64,000 bases of DNA from Gammaproteobacteria bacterium. Its GTDB lineage: Bacteria > Pseudomonadota > Gammaproteobacteria > Pseudomonadales > Azotimanducaceae. A program made the translations under genes and the position numbers. The stretch is from positions 1 to 64,000 of the forward strand of contig JAUIED010000005.1 in NCBI GenBank assembly GCA_030428905.1, read 5' to 3'. The notes below the pieces were generated by a model. The model was not told the origin of the DNA. It saw only the letters and a program-made list of their open reading frames with translations, and searched no databases. Of the stretch, positions 38,929 through 47,800 are shown piece by piece (within the stretch, counting starts at the first letter, position 1; every line of letters begins with the position of its first letter).

Positions 38929-40167
38929 GTGAAGGAGTTTCAGAAAACCACACAAGCGGGGCAGCTCAGCGGGCGCTACGCGCCGGAGTTCGAGCCGCTG
39001 GTCGATGCATTCGTCAGCAATTTCGAAACCCGGGGCGAGGTGGGTGCGTCGGTATGTGTCACGGTGGAGGGTGAGAGCGTCGTCGATCTCTGGGGTGGCA
39101 CGAAGGACGTGCAGGCGCAGACACCCTGGCAGGAAGACACCGCTTGCGTGGTGTTTTCCAGCACCAAAGGGGCGGTGGCGCTGGCGGCACACACGCTGGT
39201 GGCAGCGGGCGAGCTCGATGTGGATGCGCCGGTGAAGCGCTACTGGCCCGAGTTTGCGACGAATGGCAAGGAGGATGCCACGGTGCGCATGATGCTGGAT
39301 CACAGTGTTGGCGTGCCGGCCATGCGGGAGAAGCTCAAGGACAAAGGCTGCTGCGACTGGCAGTACATGGTTCAGCGCCTGGAACGGGAAGCACCGTTCT
39401 GGAAACCAGGTGAGCGTAACGGCTACCACATGGCCAACTTCGGGTGGACGGTGGGGGAGTTGGTGCGGCGCACGGCGGGGCAGTCGCTGGGTGCCTACTT
39501 CCATGAAGCCATTGCGGGGCCCACGCAGGCCGAGTGCTGGATCGGCTTGCCGGAAGCGGAGGAAACTCGCGTTGCACTGATGATTCCCTTCAAGCCCGTG
39601 CGCGGAGCCGAGCTCAGCGCGTTCACCAAAGCATTGGTGAGCGATGCAGGCTCCATTCCATCGCTTGCCTATTACAACCAGGGCGGTTTCAGCCCCAACA
39701 GCCGCGCCTGCCGCGCGGCGGAGATCGGTGGTGCTGGCGCGGTGGCCAACGGTCGTGGGCTCGCGCGCATCTACGCACCGTTTGCCTGTGGTGGTAGCCT
39801 GAACGGACGCCAGTTCGTCGATGCCGACACTTTGGCCGCCATGGGCGAGGTGGCGGTCGCCACGCACCTGGATGCCACGCTGCTCATTCCCACGCGGTTT
39901 TCGCTCGGTTTCATGAAGTCCATGGACAATCGCCGCGAGCAGGCCGTGGACAGGAGCAGCGCCATATTCGGCGGTGCGGCGTTCGGGCACGTGGGTGCCG
40001 GCGGCAGCGTCGGTTTCGCAGATCCTGCGGCGCGTATGAGTTTCGGTTACGCGATGAACAAGATGGGTCCGGGCATTCTCATGAACGAGCGCGGCCAATC
40101 GCTGGTGGATGCGGCGTATCGGTGCCTGGGATATGAGAGTAACGCCTCAGGCGTGTGGCGTCGTTGA
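38929..40167 (+). CDS. Beta-lactamase-fold serine hydrolase (EstB-like esterase)
   Basis: This protein of about 412 residues belongs to the class C beta-lactamase/EstB superfamily. SSTK is the catalytic SxxK (near residue 75), GYHMANFGWTVGELVRR provides the Tyr of the YxN-like element, and GHVGAGGS (near 365) stands for the KTG box. Such enzymes are mostly carboxylesterases rather than lactamases. No signal peptide is seen, so it is cytosolic. The GTG at 38929 is preferred; a TTG at 38896 would add 11 residues. Its 3' end overlaps the RND pump gene by 21 bases in convergent orientation. Confidence 0.85.
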   Translation: MKEFQKTTQAGQLSGRYAPEFEPLVDAFVSNFETRGEVGASVCVTVEGESVVDLWGGTKDVQAQTPWQEDTACVVFSSTKGAVALAAHTLVAAGELDVDAPVKRYWPEFATNGKEDATVRMMLDHSVGVPAMREKLKDKGCCDWQYMVQRLEREAPFWKPGERNGYHMANFGWTVGELVRRTAGQSLGAYFHEAIAGPTQAECWIGLPEAEETRVALMIPFKPVRGAELSAFTKALVSDAGSIPSLAYYNQGGFSPNSRACRAAEIGGAGAVANGRGLARIYAPFACGGSLNGRQFVDADTLAAMGEVAVATHLDATLLIPTRFSLGFMKSMDNRREQAVDRSSAIFGGAAFGHVGAGGSVGFADPAARMSFGYAMNKMGPGILMNERGQSLVDAAYRCLGYESNASGVWRR

Positions 40168-43100
40168 CGGAACACGCATGGCAATGCGGTAAAGCACAGG
40201 CACGGCCAGCAGGGTCAGCACCGTGGCAAAGGCCAGGCCGCTCATGATGCACACCGCCATCTCCATGAAAAATGCATCTGCCAGCAGCGGCGCCATGCCT
40301 GCGATGGTGGTACCGGTAGCGAGCAGCACCGGCCGCAACCGGGACACACTCGCGGCGAGAATGCTGTCGATGCTGGCGTCGCTCTCGGCCACGCGTTTGT
40401 CGATCTCGTCTACCAGCACGATGCAGTTCTTGATGAGCATGCCGATAAGGCTCAACAAGCCGAGGAAGGCAGGAAACGTAAACGGCAGGTTTGTGGCGAC
40501 CAGGCCCAGTACCACCCCGCAGATGATCATGGGCAGCGTCAGCCAGATGATCAGCGTCTGCTTCACCCGGCCGAAAAGTACCAGTGTCAGCACGAACATG
40601 GCGATCACCGCCAGTACGATGCCCGGCCCCAACGACTCCATGGCTTCCTCGTTGCCTTCAAGCTCACCGCCCCATTCCAGGCGGTAGCCCGGGGGTAGTG
40701 GGATAGCTTCAATCTCCGGCTGCACCGCCAGCACGGTGTAGGTGGCGTTGTGGCCGCGCGGCGGGTTGGCGATGGCGGTCATGGTACGCACCCGGTCGCG
40801 CCGATGGATGATGGTGTTCTGCGCCTGCACGTCGAAGCTCGGAACGATCTGCGACATGGGGATGTGCCGCTGCTGGTTGGGGCTCCACACCAACCGGTCG
40901 GCCAAACCTGCCGCGTTGGCACGCTCGTCAGCAGGCGCGCGGGCGATGATGGGTACGAGCTTGTCAGCGTCGCGGTACAACCCCACGGGTACGCCTTCTG
41001 AGGCGAAGGCCAGCGCTTGCGCGAGGTCCTGCCGGCTGATGCCGGCGGCGCGTGCCCGCACGTCGTCGAATGCTGGCACCAGGGTCAGCGCGGGTTGCCG
41101 CCAGTCGTTGCTGCGGTCGATGAGGTCGTGCTGCGCGTAGATCGTCAGCGCCTGCTCTGCCAGACCGCGCAGCACCTCCGGTGAGGGGCCGGAAAAACGC
41201 GCCTCGATCTTCATGCCGGTGCCGGGCGTGAACTCGGCGCGAAACACCCGCAACTCCGCTTCCGCATGCCGCGCGGGCAGCACATCTCCGAGTGTGCGGA
41301 TGACCTGCGGAAGCTGCGTGTGGTCAGGTACCCGGCCGACGATCTGTGCGTAGCTGGCGTTCGGCTGCTGCGGGTTCATGATGGCGGTGAAACGGTTGGC
41401 GCCGCGGCCGACGAAAGCGCTGAGCGCCTCCACTTCGACTGCGTCGCGAATGTCGGCCTCGAGCTGTACGACGGCGCGTTCCGTGGTAACGATGTCCGTA
41501 CCCTCCGGCAGCCAGTAGTCGATGTAGAAGAGCGGCGAGCTGTTGGTGGGGAAGAAGCCGGGCTGGACGAACTGAAAAGCCCAGAAGCACGCTGCGGTAA
41601 CCAGTGCGAGCACGGCGATGGTGCGCCAGGCGGCGGTGAGGCTCGCGCGCAGCATCAAGCGATACGGGGTGAAAAACCAGCCGCTGTACACCGCTGCCTC
41701 GTCGGCGCTGTCCGCGGTCTTCAGCAGGCGGCTGCCGAGCATGGGAACGAGTGTGACCGCCAGCACCCAGCTCAGCAGCAGTGAGATGGCGATGACCTGA
41801 AACAGCGACAGCAGGAAATGGCCGGCGTTGTCGTTGGACAGGCTGATGGGCGCGAAGGCGGTGGCGCCGATCACCGTCGCTCCGAGCAGCGGCCACTTGG
41901 TGCGCTGTACGGCACGCTCCGCCGCTTCCACTGGTGTGTAGCCCCGGCGCACGCCCACCACCATGCCTTCGGCAACGACAATGCCGTTGTCCACCAGCAT
42001 GCCCATGGCGATCATCAGCGCGCCAAGGGAGATGCGTTGCAGTTGCACATCGAGCAGCGGCATGAAGAAAAACGTGCCCATCACGCTGAGGCCCAGCACC
42101 AGCCCGACCACGGTGCCGGCGCGCCAACCCATGAAAACACACAGCGTCAGCACGACGGTGCCCACACTGAGCAGCAGGTTTCTGAGAAATGTCGACACCG
42201 CCTGCGCAACCTCGTCGTGCTGCGCATAGATGGGCTCGATGCGCACCCCCAACGGCAGGTTGCCTTGCTGCGCGGCGAGTTCTTCCTCCACAGCTCGACC
42301 CACCTCCACCACGTTGCGGCCGGGGGTGACCGACACGCCGAGGGTGAACACGGGCTCGCCGTTATGGCGGATGATGTCCATCGGCACTTCCACCCGCTCT
42401 CGGCTGACGCGGGCGATGTCGCCGAGGCGCAGGATCTCCGTCGTACCCGGACGGCCAATACTGAGGTTGGAGATGTCCTGCACGCTGTCGAAGGCTGTTA
42501 CCTGATCGATGCGCAGACGCCGACCGTCGATGTGCAGCGAGCCGGATGGCGTCACCTGATTTTCCAGAGCGATGCTGGCGAACACGGCATCCACGGGCAG
42601 GCCGAGGCGGACAAGGCGCGCGTGATCGATCTCCACGTAGATGGCTTCCTGCGGCGCGCCGTCGATGCGTACCTTGGCGACACCGCTTACGGTTTTCACG
42701 CTGGTTTCTAGGTGGCGTGCGACGTCGCGGATGTCGCGATCGCTGTAGCCGGGTGCGGCAACGGCGAACATCAGGCCGTAGATGTCGCCGAAGTCGTCGA
42801 ACACCTGAGGTTCGGAGGCGCCTGGCGGTAGTAGCCGCTGCGCATCGCTCACCCGTCTGCGCAGCTCGTCCCAGATCTGTGGAATGCGCCGCAGCGGCAG
42901 CGACTCCTCTACCTCCACGGTGACCTCGGAGCGGCCGTTGACACTTTTCGACATCAGGAGCTGGAAGTGCGGCAGGCGCTGCACCGCCGCCTCAATGACC
43001 TCTGTCACCTCATTTTCCACTTCCGCTGCGGTGGCACCCGGATAGCTGGTGACGATGAGCGCGCGGTTGAACGGCATGCCGGGGTCTTCCAGGCGGCCGA

Positions 43101-43197
43101 CATTATTGAGGCCCCATATCCCGCCGATGAGCAACGCAAGGATCAACAGCCACGTGTACAGCGGCTGTTCTATGGACAGGCGGGCAATGCTTCTCAA
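40147..43197 (-). CDS. RND-family efflux pump permease
   Basis: This 1016-residue protein has the 12-helix RND layout with two large periplasmic loops. The N-terminal IEQPLYTWLLILALLIGG, the FGDIYGLMFAVAAPGYSD segment and helix 4 with GMLVDNGIVVAE (the proton-relay Asp followed by Asn rather than the second Asp of AcrB) place it in a MexK/VmeU-like HAE branch. It exports drugs, detergents or metabolites with the periplasmic adaptor encoded just upstream (4-base overlap). No outer-membrane channel gene is in the operon, so a TolC-like protein must come from elsewhere. Confidence 0.92.
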   Translation of the reverse strand: MRSIARLSIEQPLYTWLLILALLIGGIWGLNNVGRLEDPGMPFNRALIVTSYPGATAAEVENEVTEVIEAAVQRLPHFQLLMSKSVNGRSEVTVEVEESLPLRRIPQIWDELRRRVSDAQRLLPPGASEPQVFDDFGDIYGLMFAVAAPGYSDRDIRDVARHLETSVKTVSGVAKVRIDGAPQEAIYVEIDHARLVRLGLPVDAVFASIALENQVTPSGSLHIDGRRLRIDQVTAFDSVQDISNLSIGRPGTTEILRLGDIARVSRERVEVPMDIIRHNGEPVFTLGVSVTPGRNVVEVGRAVEEELAAQQGNLPLGVRIEPIYAQHDEVAQAVSTFLRNLLLSVGTVVLTLCVFMGWRAGTVVGLVLGLSVMGTFFFMPLLDVQLQRISLGALMIAMGMLVDNGIVVAEGMVVGVRRGYTPVEAAERAVQRTKWPLLGATVIGATAFAPISLSNDNAGHFLLSLFQVIAISLLLSWVLAVTLVPMLGSRLLKTADSADEAAVYSGWFFTPYRLMLRASLTAAWRTIAVLALVTAACFWAFQFVQPGFFPTNSSPLFYIDYWLPEGTDIVTTERAVVQLEADIRDAVEVEALSAFVGRGANRFTAIMNPQQPNASYAQIVGRVPDHTQLPQVIRTLGDVLPARHAEAELRVFRAEFTPGTGMKIEARFSGPSPEVLRGLAEQALTIYAQHDLIDRSNDWRQPALTLVPAFDDVRARAAGISRQDLAQALAFASEGVPVGLYRDADKLVPIIARAPADERANAAGLADRLVWSPNQQRHIPMSQIVPSFDVQAQNTIIHRRDRVRTMTAIANPPRGHNATYTVLAVQPEIEAIPLPPGYRLEWGGELEGNEEAMESLGPGIVLAVIAMFVLTLVLFGRVKQTLIIWLTLPMIICGVVLGLVATNLPFTFPAFLGLLSLIGMLIKNCIVLVDEIDKRVAESDASIDSILAASVSRLRPVLLATGTTIAGMAPLLADAFFMEMAVCIMSGLAFATVLTLLAVPVLYRIAMRVPSTTPHA

Positions 43198-44249
43198 GAG
43201 GGGCCAGCATCCATCGGCCGCACGCGCATGCCGTCGCGCAGCGTTGCAGCCCCGGTGGTAACCACGCGGTCGCCCTGCGCGAGGCCGTGGGTGATGACGA
43301 TGCCTTCAGGCGTGGTGCTGCCGGTGCGTACCGACCGTCGCGACACGGCCTGGGTGCTGGTGTCGACCACCCACACGAAGAGACTCTGATCCGTATCCGC
43401 CACAACCGCAGCCAGCGGCAGCACGGTGGTTGGTTCAGTGGTGGCAACGAGCACCAGGTGCACGGTGGCTGTCATGCCCGGCATGAAGTTCCAATGGTCA
43501 GAGCGCGGCATACCAAACGACACCTCGATGGTTTGTGCCACGCGGTCGGCTTCGCCGCGGTTCTCCCGGAAAGCGAGTGGGAAACGGGTGTCGCCTGTGA
43601 AGGAAAATGTGGCGTACATGTCCTGTACCTCGTCTTCGGATACCGTGGCGGTGAGATGTTCCGGCACGTTGGCTACCACATGCAGCTCGCCGCCCGCGTG
43701 CAGACGCAGAATCGGCTGCGAGGCGGTCACGTTTACGAAGTTGTCAACAAAACGCTGCGCGACGATGCCGTCGAACGGTGCGGCCAGGCGGCTGTCGGCA
43801 AGCTTCTGGCGGGCCTGTTCCAGGCGCACCCGCTGCAGTTCGCGCAAGGTGCGCGCATCATCCACCGCTGAGCGTGCGATGCCGTGTTCGCGCAGCACGC
43901 GCACCTTGCGATCCAGATCCTGTTCGGCGAGGCGCAGTTGCACCTCGGCTTCGCGCACCGCCAGCGCGAAGTCCGCCTGATCCAGCGCCGCCAGGAGCTG
44001 GCCCCGTTGCACACTTTCGCCTTCGCGCACCGGCAGTTGCTGCAGCGGTCCGGATACCTCGAACGCGAGGTCGATGGACCGGGCGGCTTCCACGCGGCCC
44101 ACCAGGGTTACCTGCTGCTGACGCGGCAGGAGGTCGATGGTCACCACGCGGGCAGGGCGCACGGATTGATCGGCAGGCACCGGCGGGCTGCGATCGTCGC
44201 AGGCGGTGAAGACGAGCAGCACCAGGGCACACGCGAGACATCGGCTCAT
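43194..44249 (-). CDS. RND efflux periplasmic adaptor (membrane fusion) lipoprotein
   Basis: This 351-residue protein has a lipoprotein signal (VFTAC). GRVEAARSIDLAFEVSGPLQQLPVREGESVQRGQLLA is the first lipoyl half and beta-barrel entry, a coiled-coil hairpin (about residues 95-150) follows, then FDGIVAQRFVDNFVNV, the second lipoyl half. It bridges the RND pump to an outer-membrane channel. The ATG overlaps the tetR stop by 4 bases and its stop overlaps the pump start by 4 bases, so all three genes are translationally coupled. A longer frame upstream is antisense and unlikely to be coding. Confidence 0.92.
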   Translation of the reverse strand: MSRCLACALVLLVFTACDDRSPPVPADQSVRPARVVTIDLLPRQQQVTLVGRVEAARSIDLAFEVSGPLQQLPVREGESVQRGQLLAALDQADFALAVREAEVQLRLAEQDLDRKVRVLREHGIARSAVDDARTLRELQRVRLEQARQKLADSRLAAPFDGIVAQRFVDNFVNVTASQPILRLHAGGELHVVANVPEHLTATVSEDEVQDMYATFSFTGDTRFPLAFRENRGEADRVAQTIEVSFGMPRSDHWNFMPGMTATVHLVLVATTEPTTVLPLAAVVADTDQSLFVWVVDTSTQAVSRRSVRTGSTTPEGIVITHGLAQGDRVVTTGAATLRDGMRVRPMDAGPS

Positions 44250-44779
44250 CGCGACGCTTCCTCTGCCCGCTCCAGCAGCGTGGCGGTGAGCAGCTTCCGT
44301 TCCCTGGCATTGAGCGGCAGAAGCCCGAGCGCGTCCATGATGCGCTGGCCTTCCAACGCGACCAGCACCATCAGGGCATCGGCGAAGCGGTCGGAACCAC
44401 GCAGCCCGTCGACGCTCTCGCGGATAAACGCCCGGGCGCTGTCCAGCAGCCCAGGGTCTTCGGCGGACGCGGCAAGGATGGCGAGTGCGGCGTGTGCGTC
44501 GCTTGTGCTGAGTGGGCGAGTGAACGCCAGCGCATGCGCATGCACGCCGCCGAGGGGGCTGCCGCTCGTCTGCACGTCGTTGCGCGCCTCGGCCAGCACG
44601 CGCTCCAGCATGCCTTCGAGCAATGCCTGTTTGCTCGGGAAGTGGTAGAGCACGCCGCCTTTGGAAACGTCGGCTTCCGCTGCCACGGCATCGATGGTGA
44701 GGTGCGCGGCACCCTGGCTCTCCACCACCCGGGAGGCGGCATCGAGAATGCGGTCGCGTTTGCTGGGTCGGCCTTGCAT
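44246..44779 (-). CDS. TetR-family repressor of the efflux operon
   Basis: This 177-residue regulator has an N-terminal TetR helix-turn-helix (RDRILDAASRVVESQGAAHLTIDAVAAEADVSKGGVLYHFPSKQALL) and a helical ligand-binding C-terminal domain. The KGGVLYHF motif resembles regulators with a TetR_C-like DUF1956/YhfZ-type tail. As first gene of the tetR-adaptor-pump operon it should repress its own transcription and be released by pump substrates. A perfect ACCGTC-CA-GACGGT palindrome lies 28 bases before its start, and that site also sits in the promoter of the divergent giant membrane protein. Confidence 0.92.
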   Translation of the reverse strand: MQGRPSKRDRILDAASRVVESQGAAHLTIDAVAAEADVSKGGVLYHFPSKQALLEGMLERVLAEARNDVQTSGSPLGGVHAHALAFTRPLSTSDAHAALAILAASAEDPGLLDSARAFIRESVDGLRGSDRFADALMVLVALEGQRIMDALGLLPLNARERKLLTATLLERAEEASR

Positions 44780-44799
44780 GCCGACAGTCTAGGCGTTCG

Positions 44800-44829
44800 T
44801 TACAGAACCGTCCAGACGGTACATAAAAT
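44800..44829. promoter_or_regulatory. Shared TetR operator inside two divergent promoters
   Basis: The perfect inverted repeat ACCGTC-CA-GACGGT spans 44807-44820. On the plus strand TTACAG (44800-44805) and TAAAAT (44824-44829) flank it with an 18-base spacer, reading toward the giant membrane protein. On the minus strand TTTATG and TGTAAC, 17 bases apart, flank the same palindrome and read toward tetR. A repressor bound there would block both directions. The rest of the 44780-44897 gap is the leader of the plus-strand gene. Confidence 0.6.
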
Positions 44830-44897
44830 AGCGGCGGGTCGTGGAGGTTGGACGCCGGCTGTTCTATGCTCGACGCAGATTCAGGGAGGGCGTTGTA

Positions 44898-47800
44898 ATG
44901 GGTGCTATCCGTTTGCTGTTCTGCTTGCTCGTGAGCCTCCCGGTGTGGGCGGACGTTTACGTGCCGCCTGCCCTGGAGGATTGGGTGGATTGGGTAGAAG
45001 ACGCGCACCCGGAGCGGCGTTGCCCGGCGGACCAGGCCACCGGTAGCAGCCGGCGGTGCGTATGGATCAGCCGCCTCGATCTCAACGTGGCAGAAGGCCT
45101 GCAGTTCGAGATGCAGGTGCGAACCTACAGCCGTAGCCGCGTGGCGCTGCCGGGTGATGCGCGCAATCGACCGGAGGACGTGCGCGTTGCGGGGGTGCCT
45201 GTGCCGGTGATCGGGGAACCGCCGGCGGTATTGCTCGATGCCGGTACACACACCGTGACGGGGCGGCTGTCCTGGGCGCGCCGCCCTGCAGACATCGGCC
45301 TGCCGGATGCCGTCGGCGTACTCTCTCTCAACCTCGACGGCAAACGCGTGGAACGCCCTGTTGTCCGTGGTGGACGGCTGGTGCTCGGCCAGAACGCACC
45401 GGTGGCAGCTGCGGAGCAGGACACCCTGCGCGTGGACGTGTTCCGCCTGCTGCAGGACGGCCAGCCCATGCAGTTGACAACTGAGCTCGTGCTGCACGTT
45501 GCCGGCATGCCGCGTGTGGCGACGCTCGGCCGGGTGCTGCTGGATGGGTTCGAAGTGCTGTCTGTCGACTCTCCGCTGCCGGCGCGTGTGGACGCCGAGG
45601 GCAATCTGCAGGTGCAGCTCGCAGCAGGGGAGCATGCGGTACGCGTCACCGCGCGAGCGACGCGGCAGCACACGGAGGTTGCCGCGAAGTCCTCAGGCAA
45701 CGGCTGGCCGGAACAGGAAGTATGGGGCTTTCTGCCGGACCGGCAGTTGCGTCTGGTGGATGCGGGCGGCGCGCCGGGCATTGCGCTGGCGCAGACCGCC
45801 TGGCCGTTCGATGGCAGCGCGGCGGGATTCCTGCTGGGGGCAGACGATCGCCTGACGCTGGCTGAGACGCAACGGGGCGATACCAATCCGAAGCCCAACC
45901 GCTACAGCGTCGGGCGGGCGCTGTGGCTGTCGTTCGATGGTGCGCGCTACGTGGTGCACGACACCCTGGATATGGACATCCGCGCACCCGCGCGCCTGGC
46001 CGCAGACTACGCGGTGGGGCGGGTGGAGGTAGATGGCGAGCTGCAGCTCGTCAACACCGTGCTGGGCGGTGAACCCGGCGTGGCGGTACAACAGGGCGAC
46101 GTTTCGCTGGCAGCCCTTGGCACCCTGCCTGCCGGTACGGAGATGACTGCTGCGGGGGGATGGGCGGATGCCACCGATCTGCGTGCCTCGCTGCAGTTGC
46201 CGCCGGGATGGCGGCTGCTGTGGACCCGCGGCGTGGATCGCGCACCGGATGCGTGGCTGTCGCGCTGGACCTTGTGGGATGTATTCACGCTGGTGCTGAT
46301 CGCCGTGCTGGCGATGCGTTTTCTGCGCCTGCCATTCGCGGTGCTGGCGACGGCAGCGCTCGTGTTCGTGCTGCCGGATCATAACGGCGTGGCGCTCACA
46401 TGGGGGGTAGGCGTGGGGCTGGTTGCCGTGCTTAGCCGTCTCGAACATGTTAAAGCACGCACGATTGTGCAGGCGCTGGCCATGCTGTGGCTCACGGGCA
46501 CGCTGCTGGCGACGCTTACCCTCGCCGTATCTTTTGCCCAGCAGGCCATGTACCCGCAACTCGAGCCTTATGGCCAACCGGCTTACGAGGAATATGCGGT
46601 CGAAAGCGTGCAGATGGACTCTGCGCAGGATATGGCCTTGCCAATGTCCCCCAAGGCGCGCAGTTCGGCGCCCATCGAGGAAATCGTGGTCACCGCCACG
46701 CGGCGGGAAGTGCCGAAGTACCGGGAAGGTCTGCGTCTGCAGACGGGGCCCGGCGAGCCGGAGTGGCAGTGGCGCCGCGTGTCTCTGGAGTGGAGCGGGC
46801 CGGTTTCCGAGGAGCAGCGCATGTCCCTGACGCTGGCATCGCCGCTGTGGGTGCGGCTCGGTCACGTGCTGGCGGCGGCGCTGGCGCTGGCGGTGGTGGC
46901 AGGGTTGAGCATTGCCCTGATCGGTCCGGCTCGGCAGAGACTTCCTGTGCCGCTTCGGGCACTGCTGCCATTGGCGTTGCTTGTACTGGCGGTGCCGGTT
47001 GCCCCGCCCGTGCAGGCGGAAACGCCCGCCCCGGAAGTGCTCAAAGAGCTTGAGCGGCGTTTGCTGGCACCGGACCCATGCTTTCCGCAGTGCGCAGGGG
47101 TTGAACACCTTGTCATCGAGCTGCAGCGGGATCGTCTGAGCCTTGGCCTTGCTGTCCATGCCGCGCAGGAGGTAAGTGTTCCGGTGCCATCGAGCGATGT
47201 CTGGGCGCCGGAAGAGATTCTCTTGGATGGTGCCGCGGCGATCGCGGCGCGTCAGGCAGAGCAGTTACACGTGGTGGTGCCGGCGGGGCGGCATGTGTTG
47301 GCGCTGCGGGGTGAGGTGCGATCCCTCGATCGTTTCGAAGTGCGCCTGCCGCTGGTGCCTGCCGCCATTGACGCCCGCGTGGATCAGGGCTGGCAGTTAT
47401 CCGGCTTGTCCGCGGGCCGTGCAACACGCGGCAGCATCGGCTTCGATCGTCGTGCGCAAAGCAACGCCGAGTCTGCGGAAACCCTGCAGCCCGACGCCGC
47501 CAAGCCGTTCGTACGTGTGCATCGGCAATTGCGCTTCGATCAGGAATGGACCGTACATACCGTCGTGCGACGGGAAGCACCTGCGGCTGGTGGGTTTACG
47601 GTCAGCGTGCCCTTGCTGCCGGGTGAGTCGGTACTCGATGGCCGTTTTGAACCTCGCGACGGCGCGGTCGCCGTCGTATTCGGTCCGCGCGACGGCACGG
47701 TAGCGTGGGACAGCGTGTTGTCGCGACAGACCGAGCTGTCGTTGGCCGCTGCCGATGACTGGAGTGTGGCAGAGCGCTGGCAAGTGGAGACGACCAACCT

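Noticed and set aside
44250-45671. Long minus-strand frame in phase with and upstream of the RND adaptor gene
   Set aside because: It crosses the tetR gene in another frame and the start of the giant membrane protein on the opposite strand; the adaptor's lipoprotein signal starts at 44249.
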